Positions 1-8,195 of a stretch of 64,000 nucleotides of DNA are shown in pieces. Every line of letters starts with the position of its first letter. Within the stretch, counting starts at the first letter, position 1. The position numbers and the translations under genes were made by a program. The notes below the pieces were generated by a model that was not told the origin of the DNA, did no database searches, and saw nothing but the letters and a program-made list of their open reading frames with translations. This DNA comes from Methanolobus mangrovi (GTDB lineage: Archaea; Halobacteriota; Methanosarcinia; Methanosarcinales; Methanosarcinaceae), in the NCBI RefSeq assembly GCF_031312535.1, contig NZ_CP133594.1, positions 2,559,312-2,623,311 of the forward strand. Reading direction: 5' to 3'.

Positions 1-1
1 G

Positions 2-526
2 GGAACTATTGTAACTCCTGTCAGTTCCTCTTCACGCATGCTTGATGTTGCCAAGGAAGCAGGCGTTGAACTCATCTGGACTGCTGTTGGTTCTATCAAC
101 GTTGCACGTAAGATGATGGATACAGGCGCTGTCTTTGGTGGTGAGGGTAATGGAGGACTTATTTTCCCTGAACATCAGTATTGCCGTGATGGTGCCATGG
201 CATGTGCAAAGTTCCTGGAGATCATCGCAAACGGGCAGAAGTTGTCTGAACTTGCTCAAAGTGTGCCCGCATACTTCAATTCAAAGACCAAGGTTAGGGC
301 AGAAGACCTTCAAAGTACCATGGAACAGGTCAAAAAGGAAGTGCTCTCAAAGGACAATGAAGTTGACACAACAGACGGCGTAAAAATATGGTATGATGAT
401 GGGTGGGTACTCATCAGGCCGTCTGGAACTGAGCCGATAATCCGCATATTTGCAGAATCAAAGACAAAGGAAAGGGCAGATGCTTTGATGAATGAAGGTG
501 TTGAACTGGTAAACAGTTCTAAATGA
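2..526 (+). CDS. glmM: Phosphohexomutase (phosphoglucosamine/phosphomannomutase), C-terminal part
   Basis: This is the C-terminal portion of an alpha-D-phosphohexomutase, which interconverts hexose 1- and 6-phosphates (glucosamine, mannose or glucose) for nucleotide-sugar synthesis. The frame is open from base 2 and the start lies upstream of the window. The sugar-specificity loop GGEGNGG and the C-terminal phosphate-binding motif RPSGTEP are both visible. The last domain is complete and ends in TGA. It meets the convergent UPF0215 gene with no gap. Whether the substrate is glucosamine- or mannose-phosphate cannot be settled from this fragment, so the symbol is tentative. The metal-binding and phosphoserine motifs of the family are outside the window. 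Confidence 0.85.
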   Translation, partial: GTIVTPVSSSSRMLDVAKEAGVELIWTAVGSINVARKMMDTGAVFGGEGNGGLIFPEHQYCRDGAMACAKFLEIIANGQKLSELAQSVPAYFNSKTKVRAEDLQSTMEQVKKEVLSKDNEVDTTDGVKIWYDDGWVLIRPSGTEPIIRIFAESKTKERADALMNEGVELVNSSK

Positions 527-1117
527 TCAGGCCTTTCCTCTTGATTCACCAAGAACTATTCCTGTTGCAATAAGATGAGCCACTCTCAGTGGCTCAGGGA
601 TATTGCTCCTCGTTGATGAAATATTCACAATTCTGGCAGCTAATTCCTGCTTAATCCCGCAGCACTGGATAAATACGGGGTTGCATGCATCCTTTGTAAT
701 CACTTTGCTGATGTTGCCAGCTTTTTTGATAATTTTCATTCTCTTCTCTTTTTCAGGAAGATGGGAAAGGGCCGTTTCTATTTTTTCAAAATCCGGAAGG
801 TTTCTCATCAGTACAATTACCGGTATATTCGTTTCTTCATTAAGCTGAATGATATCTACAGGATTAAAACCTCCGTAGGTAACGCCGTCAAGCATTATCA
901 CCCGGATTTGCAGAAAATGTTTACTCTGACGCACCATTTCAATTATACGGGTTGTGGCATCCAAGCCATCACGGCTGATGTCTGAGCGAAGTACGCCGTC
1001 AAGCCACATACCGCCACGGAAAAAAGCTCCGACTATTGTAATAGTATCACTTATGAGTGCAGAATCGTCTATTCCTAATATGCGAATCTCGTCTTTTATA
1101 TGAAAATATCCTTTCAC
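527..1117 (-). CDS. DUF99 (UPF0215) family protein
   Basis: A 196-residue protein of the archaeal DUF99/UPF0215 family, whose biochemical role is not established. The hallmark GIDDSAL near residue 15 and a central VIMLDGVTYGGFNPVD block are present. The start is GTG; an in-frame TAA lies four codons upstream (one TAC and two TTT codons intervene), so no longer start exists. It lies about 50 bp downstream of the PAN gene on the same strand and is probably co-transcribed with it. The fold of the family resembles endonuclease V, but I see no basis here for assigning nuclease activity. Confidence 0.85.
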   Translation of the reverse strand: MKGYFHIKDEIRILGIDDSALISDTITIVGAFFRGGMWLDGVLRSDISRDGLDATTRIIEMVRQSKHFLQIRVIMLDGVTYGGFNPVDIIQLNEETNIPVIVLMRNLPDFEKIETALSHLPEKEKRMKIIKKAGNISKVITKDACNPVFIQCCGIKQELAARIVNISSTRSNIPEPLRVAHLIATGIVLGESRGKA

Positions 1118-1167
1118 AAAAAAGTATTATGAAAAAAGGTAATGAAGTAACTTGCCAGCAGGAAAGC

Positions 1168-2457
1168 TTAAATGAACATTCCTTCCGGAAGAACTTCTGT
1201 TTTAGTTTCTTTCTTTGCCATTACTTTCTGCACGGATTCAAGGAAATCATCCATACCGATAGTCTCTTTATTGAACCGGACGGCAAGCATACCTGCCTCC
1301 ATGACAATAGCATTGAGATCTGCACCGCTTGCATTCTCGGTAAGTTTGGCCAGCTTCTTAAAGTCAATGGTGTCTGCAACTGACATGAAGCGGGTGTGTA
1401 TCTTAAAGATATTCTCACGGGCTCCTTCATCCGGCATAGGTACATTTACAATCCTGTCAAACCTTCCTGGTCTGAGTATCGCAGGGTCAAGCACATCGAT
1501 TCTGTTGGTGGCTGCTATTATCCTTACATCGCCTCTGTTGTCAAATCCATCCATTTCTGCAAGCAACTGCATGAGGGTTCTCTGCACTTCACGGTCTGCA
1601 CCGTTTGTATCATTCAGACGCCTTGAAGCTATGGCATCCAGTTCATCTATAAAGATAATACTTGGGGATTTCTTCCTCGCCATTTCAAAAAGTTCCCTGA
1701 CAAGTTTTGCACCATCGCCAATATACTTCTGTATCAGCTCGGAACCTACTACTCTTATGTATGTGGCTTCGGTTCTGTGTGCAACAGCTTTTGCCAGTAA
1801 GGTCTTTCCTGTTCCTGGTTCGCCGAAGAGAAGAACGCCCTTTGGTGGGGTGATGCCTATACGTGTGAAAGATTCCGGTTTTGTCAAAGGCAATTCGACG
1901 GATTCTATCAGTTCTTGTATCTGTGAGTCAAGTCCTCCGATATCTTCATAGTCGACATCCTGTGATTCCAGTACTTCCATTGCTGAAACTGCAGGATCTT
2001 CACTTGTGGGGATTACTTCCACGATGGCAAGTGTTTGCTGATTCAGTGCAACCTTTACACCCGGTAAAAGTGAATCTTCATTCAGGTACTGTGATACGTT
2101 TACCATGAACTGCGGTCCGGTGGAACTCCTTACAAGGACCTTTTCCTCGCTTATAACATCCATTATGGTTGCAACTACAAGGGGTACGGTTTTCAGACGG
2201 TCTACTTCTGCCTGTAATCTGCGGACCTCGCGTTCGTATTTGAGTTTCTGGCTCTCAACAAAACGTTTTTCAGACTCTACCTGGTCGCATTGTTCTTTCA
2301 GGAGGTTATTCCTGGATTCTAGCTGTCTCATACGGTCAAGCAGATACTTGGAAAAATCTTCCTCATTATCTGAACCTACATAGTCATAGTCTGCCTTGTT
2401 CACTGAGGTAAAATCGTACCTTCTGTGCTCAAAGTCACTGTCAGTAGTCTCGCTCAT
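1168..2457 (-). CDS. pan: Proteasome-activating nucleotidase PAN (AAA+ ATPase)
   Basis: PAN is the hexameric AAA+ unfoldase that feeds proteins into the archaeal 20S proteasome. At 429 residues it has family length. An N-terminal coiled coil (about 35-95) is followed by an OB-like domain. The AAA module has Walker A GEPGTGKT at about 212-219, Walker B with the DE pair at about 271-272, and an arginine-finger region LRPGRFDR. I chose the ATG at 2457 because GGAG sits four bases before it; a TTG nine codons upstream lacks a site. The C-terminus is MFI, where a hydrophobic-Tyr-X proteasome-docking tail is expected: hydrophobic-Phe-X. A TATA-like element near 2490-2496 could drive it. Confidence 0.96.
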   Translation of the reverse strand: MSETTDSDFEHRRYDFTSVNKADYDYVGSDNEEDFSKYLLDRMRQLESRNNLLKEQCDQVESEKRFVESQKLKYEREVRRLQAEVDRLKTVPLVVATIMDVISEEKVLVRSSTGPQFMVNVSQYLNEDSLLPGVKVALNQQTLAIVEVIPTSEDPAVSAMEVLESQDVDYEDIGGLDSQIQELIESVELPLTKPESFTRIGITPPKGVLLFGEPGTGKTLLAKAVAHRTEATYIRVVGSELIQKYIGDGAKLVRELFEMARKKSPSIIFIDELDAIASRRLNDTNGADREVQRTLMQLLAEMDGFDNRGDVRIIAATNRIDVLDPAILRPGRFDRIVNVPMPDEGARENIFKIHTRFMSVADTIDFKKLAKLTENASGADLNAIVMEAGMLAVRFNKETIGMDDFLESVQKVMAKKETKTEVLPEGMFI

Positions 2458-2539
2458 GTGTCTCCGAATACTATTTAAGTGCAAAGGGTATATAGCCCTT
2501 TCGTAAAGAAGAGATTAGACCCTTTATGAGTTGAGATCT

Positions 2540-3028
2540 ATGCAGTGTGAAATATGTGGCGCTGAAATAAGAGGCGATTCTTTTAAAGTTAGTATTGATG
2601 GAAGTGAACTTACCGTATGTGGAAGGTGTTCACAATATGGGAAAGCAACCGGCAAGCGTGCCCCCGTGTCAAGGAAAGTTGCACCTGTTAGCCGTGCTCC
2701 TATGACCTCCGGAACTCGCAGACCTCCTAAAAAAGCTCCTGAAATGGTAGTTGATGAACTTGTTGACGACTATGCTCAGGTTATCAGGGAAGCCAGGGAA
2801 GGCAAGAAATGGTCACATGACCAGTTGGCTTCAAAGATCAAGGAAAAAGCAATGTTGATCAAAAAGATCGAACGTGGTGAAATTGTTCCTGAAGATGACA
2901 TTCGTCAGAAGATCGAAAAAGCCCTTGATATCAAGCTTACTGAAAGGAGTGGCGATAGTGACTGGAGTGGTGACCGTCTGAACCGTGGTACTACACTTGG
3001 CGATATTGTAACAATCAAACGAAAATAA
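2540..3028 (+). CDS. Archaeal multiprotein bridging factor 1 (aMBF1)
   Basis: A 162-residue DNA/ribosome-associated regulator of the MBF1 family. The N-terminal zinc ribbon has CEIC at residues 3-6 and CGRC around 30. A basic, Pro/Arg-rich linker follows, then a cro/C1-type helix-turn-helix (about 75-135, IREAREGKKWSHDQLASKI). This domain order is typical of archaeal MBF1; the eukaryotic protein lacks the zinc ribbon. An upstream TTG could add three codons, but the ATG places the zinc ribbon at the expected distance. It is divergent from PAN, and the 82-bp gap holds both promoters. proC follows after 19 bp. Confidence 0.92.
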   Translation: MQCEICGAEIRGDSFKVSIDGSELTVCGRCSQYGKATGKRAPVSRKVAPVSRAPMTSGTRRPPKKAPEMVVDELVDDYAQVIREAREGKKWSHDQLASKIKEKAMLIKKIERGEIVPEDDIRQKIEKALDIKLTERSGDSDWSGDRLNRGTTLGDIVTIKRK

Positions 3029-3047
3029 GGATAATTTAAGTGATAAA

Positions 3048-3863
3048 ATGAGTCTGGAAGGCAAAAAACTAGGATTTATAGGGACCGGGAAAATGGGCAG
3101 CGCATTGATTAAGGGGATATGCGGTTCAGGACTATTTTCTCCTTCCAATGTATATGCAAGTGATCTTTATGAACCATCTCTGGATGAATTGAAGCAGAAT
3201 GCAGGTATCAATGTGTCCACAGATAATAAAGTCACAGTCATTAACTCCGATGTAGTTGTCCTTGCAGTCAAGCCACAGATCCTCCGAAAAGTGATAGAAT
3301 CTATAAAGGAAGATGTCACTGAAGACAAGTTGGTCATTTCTATTGCTGCCGGTGTCAAACTGGAAGATATCGAAAAGGAATTCAACGACGGTACTCGTGT
3401 TGTAAGGGTTATGCCAAATATAGCTGCAACTGTTGCAGAGGCTGCTTCTGCTATCACGCAGGGTCAAAATGCATCAAAAGAAGATGCTGAGGATGCACTT
3501 GCAATATTCCGTTCCGTTGGAAGCGCAATTCAGGTATCTGAAAATCTGATGGATGCAGTGACCGGTCTATCTGGCAGTGGTCCTGCTTACATATTCCCTG
3601 TAATCGAGGCAATGGCGGATGGTGCTGTATACGAAGGACTGGACAGGAACAGTGCACTTATCCTTGCAGCCCAGACTGTAATTGGTGCTGCAAAAATGGT
3701 ACTTGAGACTGGGATGCATCCCGGCGAGCTTAAGGATATGGTGACTTCACCAGCAGGAACCACAATTCGTGGTGTCCGTATTCTGGAAGAATATGGTGTA
3801 AGGGCAGCTTTCATGAATGCAGTGATCGAATCCTCAAACCGTTCAAAAGAATTGGCCAAATGA
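3048..3863 (+). CDS. proC: Pyrroline-5-carboxylate reductase
   Basis: ProC reduces 1-pyrroline-5-carboxylate to L-proline with NAD(P)H, the last step of proline synthesis. At 271 residues it has the usual length. The Rossmann motif GFIGTGKMGSAL lies near residue 9. The C-terminal dimerisation domain carries the family signature GSGPAYIF and the block SPAGTTIRGV. A GTGA motif precedes the ATG at normal spacing. It lies 19 bp after the MBF1 gene and is probably its operon partner. No proB or proA gene lies nearby, so this is an unlinked biosynthetic gene. Confidence 0.95.
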   Translation: MSLEGKKLGFIGTGKMGSALIKGICGSGLFSPSNVYASDLYEPSLDELKQNAGINVSTDNKVTVINSDVVVLAVKPQILRKVIESIKEDVTEDKLVISIAAGVKLEDIEKEFNDGTRVVRVMPNIAATVAEAASAITQGQNASKEDAEDALAIFRSVGSAIQVSENLMDAVTGLSGSGPAYIFPVIEAMADGAVYEGLDRNSALILAAQTVIGAAKMVLETGMHPGELKDMVTSPAGTTIRGVRILEEYGVRAAFMNAVIESSNRSKELAK

Positions 3864-3927
3864 TCCTTGATTAAAAAAATCTTGTATATTTCTCTGAATA
3901 GAAAACTTTATTACATTAAGAAGTTTT

Positions 3928-4031
3928 AACTATAATTAAACTAGGAAATCCAAGCATATTGGGTGCGGGAACCTAAAAACGTAGTTCAAGAGATATACCT
4001 ATGAAAAAATTATACAAGGGGATTTTTTGGT
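3928..4031 (+). promoter_or_regulatory. Leader with a nested inverted repeat upstream of the 122-residue gene
   Basis: The 168-bp gap between proC and the next gene contains an AT-rich promoter-like stretch (about 3928-3940). It is followed by nested inverted repeats: TAGG (3942-3945) pairs with CCTA (3972-3975), and CCAA (3950-3953) with TTGG (3959-3962). The transcribed leader would be about 85 bases, long for an organism that uses leaderless starts at several other genes here. Function is unknown and the stems are short, so this could be chance. Confidence 0.3.
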
Positions 4032-4400
4032 ATGGGGATTGATGTTAAATCTTTTGCTGTCATCAGGGGCGATAATGCTGATAAAGTCAATGTTGCATTG
4101 CATGACCTTGAGCATTATGGTAGGATGAAGTTTTTATCAAAGCCAAAAAGGATTGAGCCACTTTATGCTGATAATCTGTTGGTTAGTGTTGCAGGTGTGC
4201 CCTTAAGGGCCAAATGCAATTCTGCAGCATTGGTGGAGCTTGATAATAATGCAGGAGCTGCCATCAGTAAGTTAAGGAAAATACATCCTCCTGCTCATGT
4301 GGTGATAGTAAGTCCCAGGCATGAAGTCTATGAAGAACTCATGGATAAGTCTGAACTATATCCTGAATTCGAGCGCAATTTCGAACCTCAACACCACTGA
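4032..4400 (+). CDS. DUF356-like methanogen-conserved protein
   Basis: A 122-residue soluble protein resembling the methanogen-restricted DUF356 family; I make that assignment from general resemblance and length, not from a search. There is no signal peptide, membrane segment or cysteine cluster. It contains a central SVAGVPLRAKCNSAALVELD stretch and a basic helix before HPPAHVVIVSPRHEVYEEL. The gene stands alone between proC and a convergent Toprim gene. No catalytic motif is evident and I assign no function. Confidence 0.6.
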   Translation: MGIDVKSFAVIRGDNADKVNVALHDLEHYGRMKFLSKPKRIEPLYADNLLVSVAGVPLRAKCNSAALVELDNNAGAAISKLRKIHPPAHVVIVSPRHEVYEELMDKSELYPEFERNFEPQHH

Positions 4401-4411
4401 AAATAATGGCT

Positions 4412-4882
4412 TTACCTGAAAGTATCATTTACATCTGTAGCTTTGGTTATATCTCTTAGTTTTCTAACGTAGCTTGGAAGGCTTTCAACATCTTTTATCT
4501 CTTTCTGGACCAGGGATACAATAAGGTCACGTAGTCTTGTTTCAGGGTTTGACCCCAAAGACTGCAGGTTCTCTATAAGTTTTGAAGCCAGCAGATTTCC
4601 CCTGCGATCCCAATCAGTAAGAATGACCGCCTTTTGATCACTCTTTGCTATGTCCTCACAGAAATTAATAAGGGAATGATGGGTGGCAAGACGGAAGTCT
4701 CCATTCAGTCCTAAAGACTTTAAGGCCATAATATCTCTTTTCCCCTCAACAACAATGATTGAACCCTGGTTGGCGAGTTCCTGTAATTGCGCCAACAATT
4801 CCTCGATCATCTCCAGTCTTTTTTCATAAACGATTAGGGGGGCCTTTAATGTCCTTTTAGAATGTGGTTGTCTTCTTTCCAT
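4412..4882 (-). CDS. Toprim-domain protein (UPF0292-like)
   Basis: A 156-residue stand-alone Toprim protein. The Toprim signature is visible as IIVVEGKRD (the conserved Glu) near residue 43 and LTDWDRRG (the DxD motif) near residue 89. Such small Toprim proteins are conserved in archaea and resemble the catalytic part of DnaG-type primases and OLD/RNase M5 nucleases, but their activity is not firmly known. A basic N-terminus (ERRQPHSKR) would suit nucleic-acid binding. It is convergent with the DUF356-like gene, 11 bp away. Confidence 0.85.
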   Translation of the reverse strand: MERRQPHSKRTLKAPLIVYEKRLEMIEELLAQLQELANQGSIIVVEGKRDIMALKSLGLNGDFRLATHHSLINFCEDIAKSDQKAVILTDWDRRGNLLASKLIENLQSLGSNPETRLRDLIVSLVQKEIKDVESLPSYVRKLRDITKATDVNDTFR

Positions 4883-5004
4883 AAAAATGTCCCCTAAATA
4901 TTTTTTAAAACTCTGCTTGAAGGTTACGCTTCATCAGATTAAAGACTGTCCTTTGAATTTAGATCTGAACATCCATATATAAAAAGCGTAAATAAAATAG
5001 TTAT

Positions 5005-5089
5005 TTACAAGTAAATACCCTGCCGCAATGAAAAGCAAACTTTCGGGATCGGAGGGGGTTTACGGCAGGGAGATAACATTCACTTGTAA
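5005..5089 (-). other. Two-part hairpin overlapping the stop of the 26-residue ORF
   Basis: The outer arms TTACAAGT (5005-5012) and ACTTGTAA (5082-5089) are perfectly complementary. Inside them CCCTGCCG (5018-5025) pairs perfectly with CGGCAGGG (5063-5070). The inner arms are strikingly GC-rich for an intergenic region. On the minus strand the outer arm begins within the last two codons of the small ORF and includes part of its stop, so the structure would form the 3' end of that transcript. It could be a terminator, an RNA-stabilising element or an independent RNA. There is no clean T-run directly after it. Confidence 0.55.
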
Positions 5090-5160
5090 TAACGAACGAA
5101 TTCTTCAAATTGTTCATAGTAACTGGCTCTTTCAACCATAGTTTCGAAATATTCATCCAT
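5080..5160 (-). CDS. 26-residue small protein, function unknown
   Basis: The peptide begins MDEYFETMVERASYYEQ and ends EFVRYYK. It is acidic and aromatic (five Tyr, four Phe) and would form one amphipathic helix. The minus strand has GAGGTG (plus-strand bases 5167-5172) six bases before the ATG, one of the best Shine-Dalgarno matches in the window, which is the main evidence that it is translated. The stop codon lies in the outer arm of a hairpin. Very short regulatory proteins are known in Methanosarcina (for example a 23-residue partner of glutamine synthetase), but I cannot tell whether this is related. Confidence 0.65.
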   Translation of the reverse strand: MDEYFETMVERASYYEQFEEFVRYYK

Positions 5161-5251
5161 GTATTTCACCTCAGATACTAGATTGTCATCTGAATATATT
5201 AAGCAAAGGCAAGCATGGTGAAAGTATTTGGTTTAATAGTAAAGAGGATAG

Positions 5252-5578
5252 TTAATCCGCATGCTCCGGCAATCTATCCTTGAGTATTCTAACGACTGTA
5301 TCATATTCTACATTCTCTAAAAGAAGGGATTTTTTAGAATTATGCATGCCATTTACGATAGAAACGTCCGTGGATCTCAATTGAAATAGTTCTGCAAGGC
5401 TGGATATAAGTTGTTCATTGGCTTTTCCTTTCTGGGCACTCTGGGATAAACGCACTTCAACACGCTTCCTCCAGAGATTGTAGCCACTTGGAATGCAAAG
5501 TTTCTTCGATCCTGGGGTTACTTCGATATCAATGATGACTCCTGCATCAACCTTTTTCAAAGCATCCTCAAAAGACAT
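5252..5578 (-). CDS. UPF0235 (DUF167/YggU) family protein
   Basis: A 108-residue protein of the widespread YggU/UPF0235 family, structurally known but functionally undefined. The signature is readable: IDIEVTPGSKK near residue 17, VEVRLSQSAQKGKANEQLI near 45, and a lysine-rich SKKSLLLE turn near 82. A TATA-like element (plus-strand 5600-5608) lies about 27 bases from the ATG, so this gene is probably leaderless. It sits downstream of a candidate structured RNA on the same strand. Confidence 0.88.
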   Translation of the reverse strand: MSFEDALKKVDAGVIIDIEVTPGSKKLCIPSGYNLWRKRVEVRLSQSAQKGKANEQLISSLAELFQLRSTDVSIVNGMHNSKKSLLLENVEYDTVVRILKDRLPEHAD

Positions 5579-5606
5579 TCATAACACCATCAAATAAGAT
5601 ATATCT

Positions 5607-5806
5607 AAAACAGGTAATGAGGATAGGATAATGCTGTCGTCTGACGCACTAACTCCGGGATATCATCCTATGGAATTTCCGCTGTCCACCCCAGTTTCCC
5701 TCGTGACAGGCTTTATCGCACTATCCAGTGTAGCGTATTGAGGTTGTCTGTACAATCACTGATAGGCTCTGCCATGCTCTCATGCAAGGACCTAACAATA
5801 CGCACT
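5607..5806 (-). ncRNA. Candidate structured RNA of about 200 nt
   Basis: By hand count this gap is about 49% G+C over 180 bases, against roughly one third in other gaps here, and it has no convincing gene. Complementary arms, in plus-strand coordinates: GCGTATTGAGGT (5733-5744) with ACCT-AA-CAATACGC (5790-5803); CTGT-C-CAC (5682-5689) with GTGACAG (5703-5709); ATAGGAT (5623-5629) with ATCCTAT (5665-5671); and CACT-ATCC-AGTG (5719-5730). On the minus strand an archaeal box A, TTTATATG (5826-5833), places the start near 5805, exactly at the foot of the first helix. I recognise no RNase P, SRP or riboswitch core. The 3' end near the A/T stretch at 5607-5612 is a guess. Confidence 0.5.
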
Positions 5807-5860
5807 TTCAATACAACATGTGATACATATAAAGGTAGCGTCTTAAATATCCACAAACAC

Positions 5861-7177
5861 TTAGCAACGCTTATACTCTCTACATTTTTCCACAAAACTC
5901 TTCACAGGGAAAGAAGCAGGATGTGCATGTGTATAACTTGCAAGTGCATTATGTTCAGTGAGGCCATCCTTGCCGTCAATTATTCCCTTTCCTCTCTTCA
6001 TTTCGTATGCAAGCTTTGCATCATTGTCGCAGTAAGTTACGGAATAATGGAACTCATGTCCTCGTATTGTTCCCTTGATAAAGTCTCCGTTTGCCTGTCC
6101 TTCTGTGTATCCCAATGCCTGGAGTTTCTTTGTCAGCACAGTCTGCGCAGGGAGGACATCCGCCATTTTGTAAACTGTTCCTTCTATATCGTATGAGGTG
6201 GAAAGGTATTGTAATCCTCCGCATTCTCCATAGATGGGCATTCCTTCTGCAGAGAGGTCTTTCAGGGATTTTGTAGTCTTTGAACTTTCAAGTTCTGACA
6301 TGTATAATTCCGGATAGCCTCCTCCAAAGTACAGGCCATCGACTTCAGGAAGCTCTCCTTTTATCGGGCTGAAGAAAACAGGTTCTGCACCAGCACTTCT
6401 GAAAGCATCGAACATGTCCTGATAATAGAAACAGAATGCACTGTCATATGCAATACCAATTCTGATATCCGTTTCTCTTTCCTCTTCCACGGTGCTCTTC
6501 TCGGATTCAGGGGCCGTTTGTGCAATTGAGAGTATGGCATCAAGGTCGATATTCTCTTCGATGAAAGCGGCCAGATTCTCCGTATCAAAGTCCTGTTCAT
6601 GTGCCATATAGAGTCCAAGATGGCGTGATGGGACTGTTATATCCTTATTACGTGGCAGGGTTCCTACAACAGGGATGTCCGGTATGGAGTCAATGATCAT
6701 TTGGGCATGTCTTGGGCTTCCAACCTTGTTCAGTATGACTCCAGCAATCTTCACGTCTTTGTCGAATTCTGAGAATCCCTTAACTATAGCTGCAGCACTT
6801 CTTGACATCCCGTGTACGTTTACAATAAGTATGACTGGTATGTCCAGAGTCTTTGCAACATGCGCGGAACTTGCGATCTCAGTTGAGCCCATTCCGTCAA
6901 AAAGTCCCATTACTCCTTCAACAACATTGATGTCTGCATTTTCAGAGTACCTGGAAAATGTATTTTTTACGCCGTCTACCTGCATCATGAATGTATCCAG
7001 GTTTCTTGAAGGCTTCCCGCAGATGGCTGTATGGTATGTAGGATCGATGTAGTCAGGTCCAACCTTAAAGGGTTGTACTTCCATTTCTCTTCTCTTCAGG
7101 GCTGCCATAATGCCCATGGAAACCGTTGTTTTTCCAACACCGCTGTTAGTACCTGCAAGTAACACCGCTTTTGTCAT
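5861..7177 (-). CDS. cfbB: Cobyrinate / Ni-sirohydrochlorin a,c-diamide synthase
   Basis: A 438-residue glutamine amidotransferase-type enzyme of the CbiA/CobB family. The N-terminal MinD-like ATPase has a P-loop GTNSGVGKTT at about 9-18. The C-terminal class I glutaminase domain has PIYGECGGLQYL with the nucleophilic Cys near 330 and a HAHPASFP segment. In methanogens such enzymes amidate cobyrinate for cobamides (CobB/CbiA) or Ni-sirohydrochlorin for coenzyme F430 (CfbB). I cannot separate these from sequence alone and no other corrin or F430 gene is adjacent. The ATG has no Shine-Dalgarno but a TATA element (about 7200-7210) at leaderless distance. Confidence 0.88.
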   Translation of the reverse strand: MTKAVLLAGTNSGVGKTTVSMGIMAALKRREMEVQPFKVGPDYIDPTYHTAICGKPSRNLDTFMMQVDGVKNTFSRYSENADINVVEGVMGLFDGMGSTEIASSAHVAKTLDIPVILIVNVHGMSRSAAAIVKGFSEFDKDVKIAGVILNKVGSPRHAQMIIDSIPDIPVVGTLPRNKDITVPSRHLGLYMAHEQDFDTENLAAFIEENIDLDAILSIAQTAPESEKSTVEEERETDIRIGIAYDSAFCFYYQDMFDAFRSAGAEPVFFSPIKGELPEVDGLYFGGGYPELYMSELESSKTTKSLKDLSAEGMPIYGECGGLQYLSTSYDIEGTVYKMADVLPAQTVLTKKLQALGYTEGQANGDFIKGTIRGHEFHYSVTYCDNDAKLAYEMKRGKGIIDGKDGLTEHNALASYTHAHPASFPVKSFVEKCREYKRC

Positions 7178-7266
7178 GGAGTTAATTGTGTACAGTTTGT
7201 ATATATGTGTTATTCCCTCGGGCGAGCATTCAAAATAGTTAAATAAATAACGTCTATCTAAGTACT

Positions 7267-8181
7267 ATGTCTTCCGCAGGAACAGGGGAAGTTCTCACAG
7301 ACTCATACGGACGTACTGTCAGGAGTCTGAGAATGTCCATAACCGACCGTTGCAATCTGAATTGCATCTACTGTCACAACGAGGGCCATGTTGGCCATAG
7401 TCGTGAGATGCCAGTGGACACCATCGTCAATATTGTTGAGGTGGCTTCACAGTTCGGGATAAACCGGTTGAAACTCTCCGGAGGGGAACCTCTTCTAAGG
7501 AAGGATCTTGAAGAAGCACTTACCCGCCTGCCGGATATGAGGGATATATCTCTGACTACCAACGCCGTTTTGTTAAGGGACAGGGCATCCTCTCTTAAAG
7601 ATGCAGGTCTTGACAGGGTGAACATAAGCCTTGATACCCTCGATCCTGAAAAATATCGCACGATCGCCAAGTGTTCAACGGGCATGTTTGACCGGGTGCT
7701 TGATGGTATCCATGCGGCAGTTGATGCAGGTCTTACTCCTGTTAAACTGAATATGGTTCTTCTGAAGGATCTCAACGATGATGAGATCAAGGATATGCTG
7801 GACTTTACTCGTGGTTACGGTGGCGACGTGATGTTGCAACTGATCGAACTCATGGATTTCAGGGACCTTCCTCAATATAGGATCAATGCCAATGAGGTGG
7901 AAAAGTCTTTGTTGTCTGTTTCCTCGGATGTGCAGGTCCGTGAATTGCACAAGAGGAAAAAATATATCATCAATGGTGCAGAAGTCGAGTTTGTCAGGCC
8001 GGTGGATAACACTGAATTCTGTGCAAACTGTAACAGGCTAAGAGTTTCAGCAGACGGCAAGCTAAAACCATGTCTGCTGGTAAACAATAATCTGGTGGAT
8101 GTCTTAAACGCCACCAAAGATGAACTGCCTGACCTTTTCAGGTTGGCAGTGAGCAAACGCGTTCCTTTTTGCAGGGACTGA
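7267..8181 (+). CDS. moaA: GTP 3',8-cyclase MoaA (molybdopterin biosynthesis)
   Basis: MoaA is a radical-SAM enzyme that starts pyranopterin synthesis from GTP. Methanogens need this cofactor for formylmethanofuran dehydrogenase. At 304 residues the N-terminal cluster motif is C29-x3-C33-x2-C36, the SAM motif SGGEPLL follows near 71, and the second 4Fe-4S cluster is bound by C252, C255 and C269 (CANCNRLRVSADGKLKPC). The protein ends FCRD without the C-terminal Gly-Gly seen in bacterial MoaA. The ATG lies close behind an A/T-rich promoter, so it is probably leaderless. It diverges from cfbB and is followed 14 bp later by a 49-residue gene. Confidence 0.93.
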   Translation: MSSAGTGEVLTDSYGRTVRSLRMSITDRCNLNCIYCHNEGHVGHSREMPVDTIVNIVEVASQFGINRLKLSGGEPLLRKDLEEALTRLPDMRDISLTTNAVLLRDRASSLKDAGLDRVNISLDTLDPEKYRTIAKCSTGMFDRVLDGIHAAVDAGLTPVKLNMVLLKDLNDDEIKDMLDFTRGYGGDVMLQLIELMDFRDLPQYRINANEVEKSLLSVSSDVQVRELHKRKKYIINGAEVEFVRPVDNTEFCANCNRLRVSADGKLKPCLLVNNNLVDVLNATKDELPDLFRLAVSKRVPFCRD

Positions 8182-8195
8182 CAGGAGTTTTAAAA

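Noticed and set aside
3942..3975. Nested repeat before the DUF356-like gene as a riboswitch
   Set aside because: Stems of only 4 bp and no conserved aptamer core; kept only as a low-confidence leader element.
5631..5741. A 36-codon plus-strand ORF (MLSSDALTPGY...) with GAGGA upstream
   Set aside because: It lies inside the strongly structured GC-rich RNA candidate, and its only promoter-like element is better placed for the opposite-strand UPF0235 gene.
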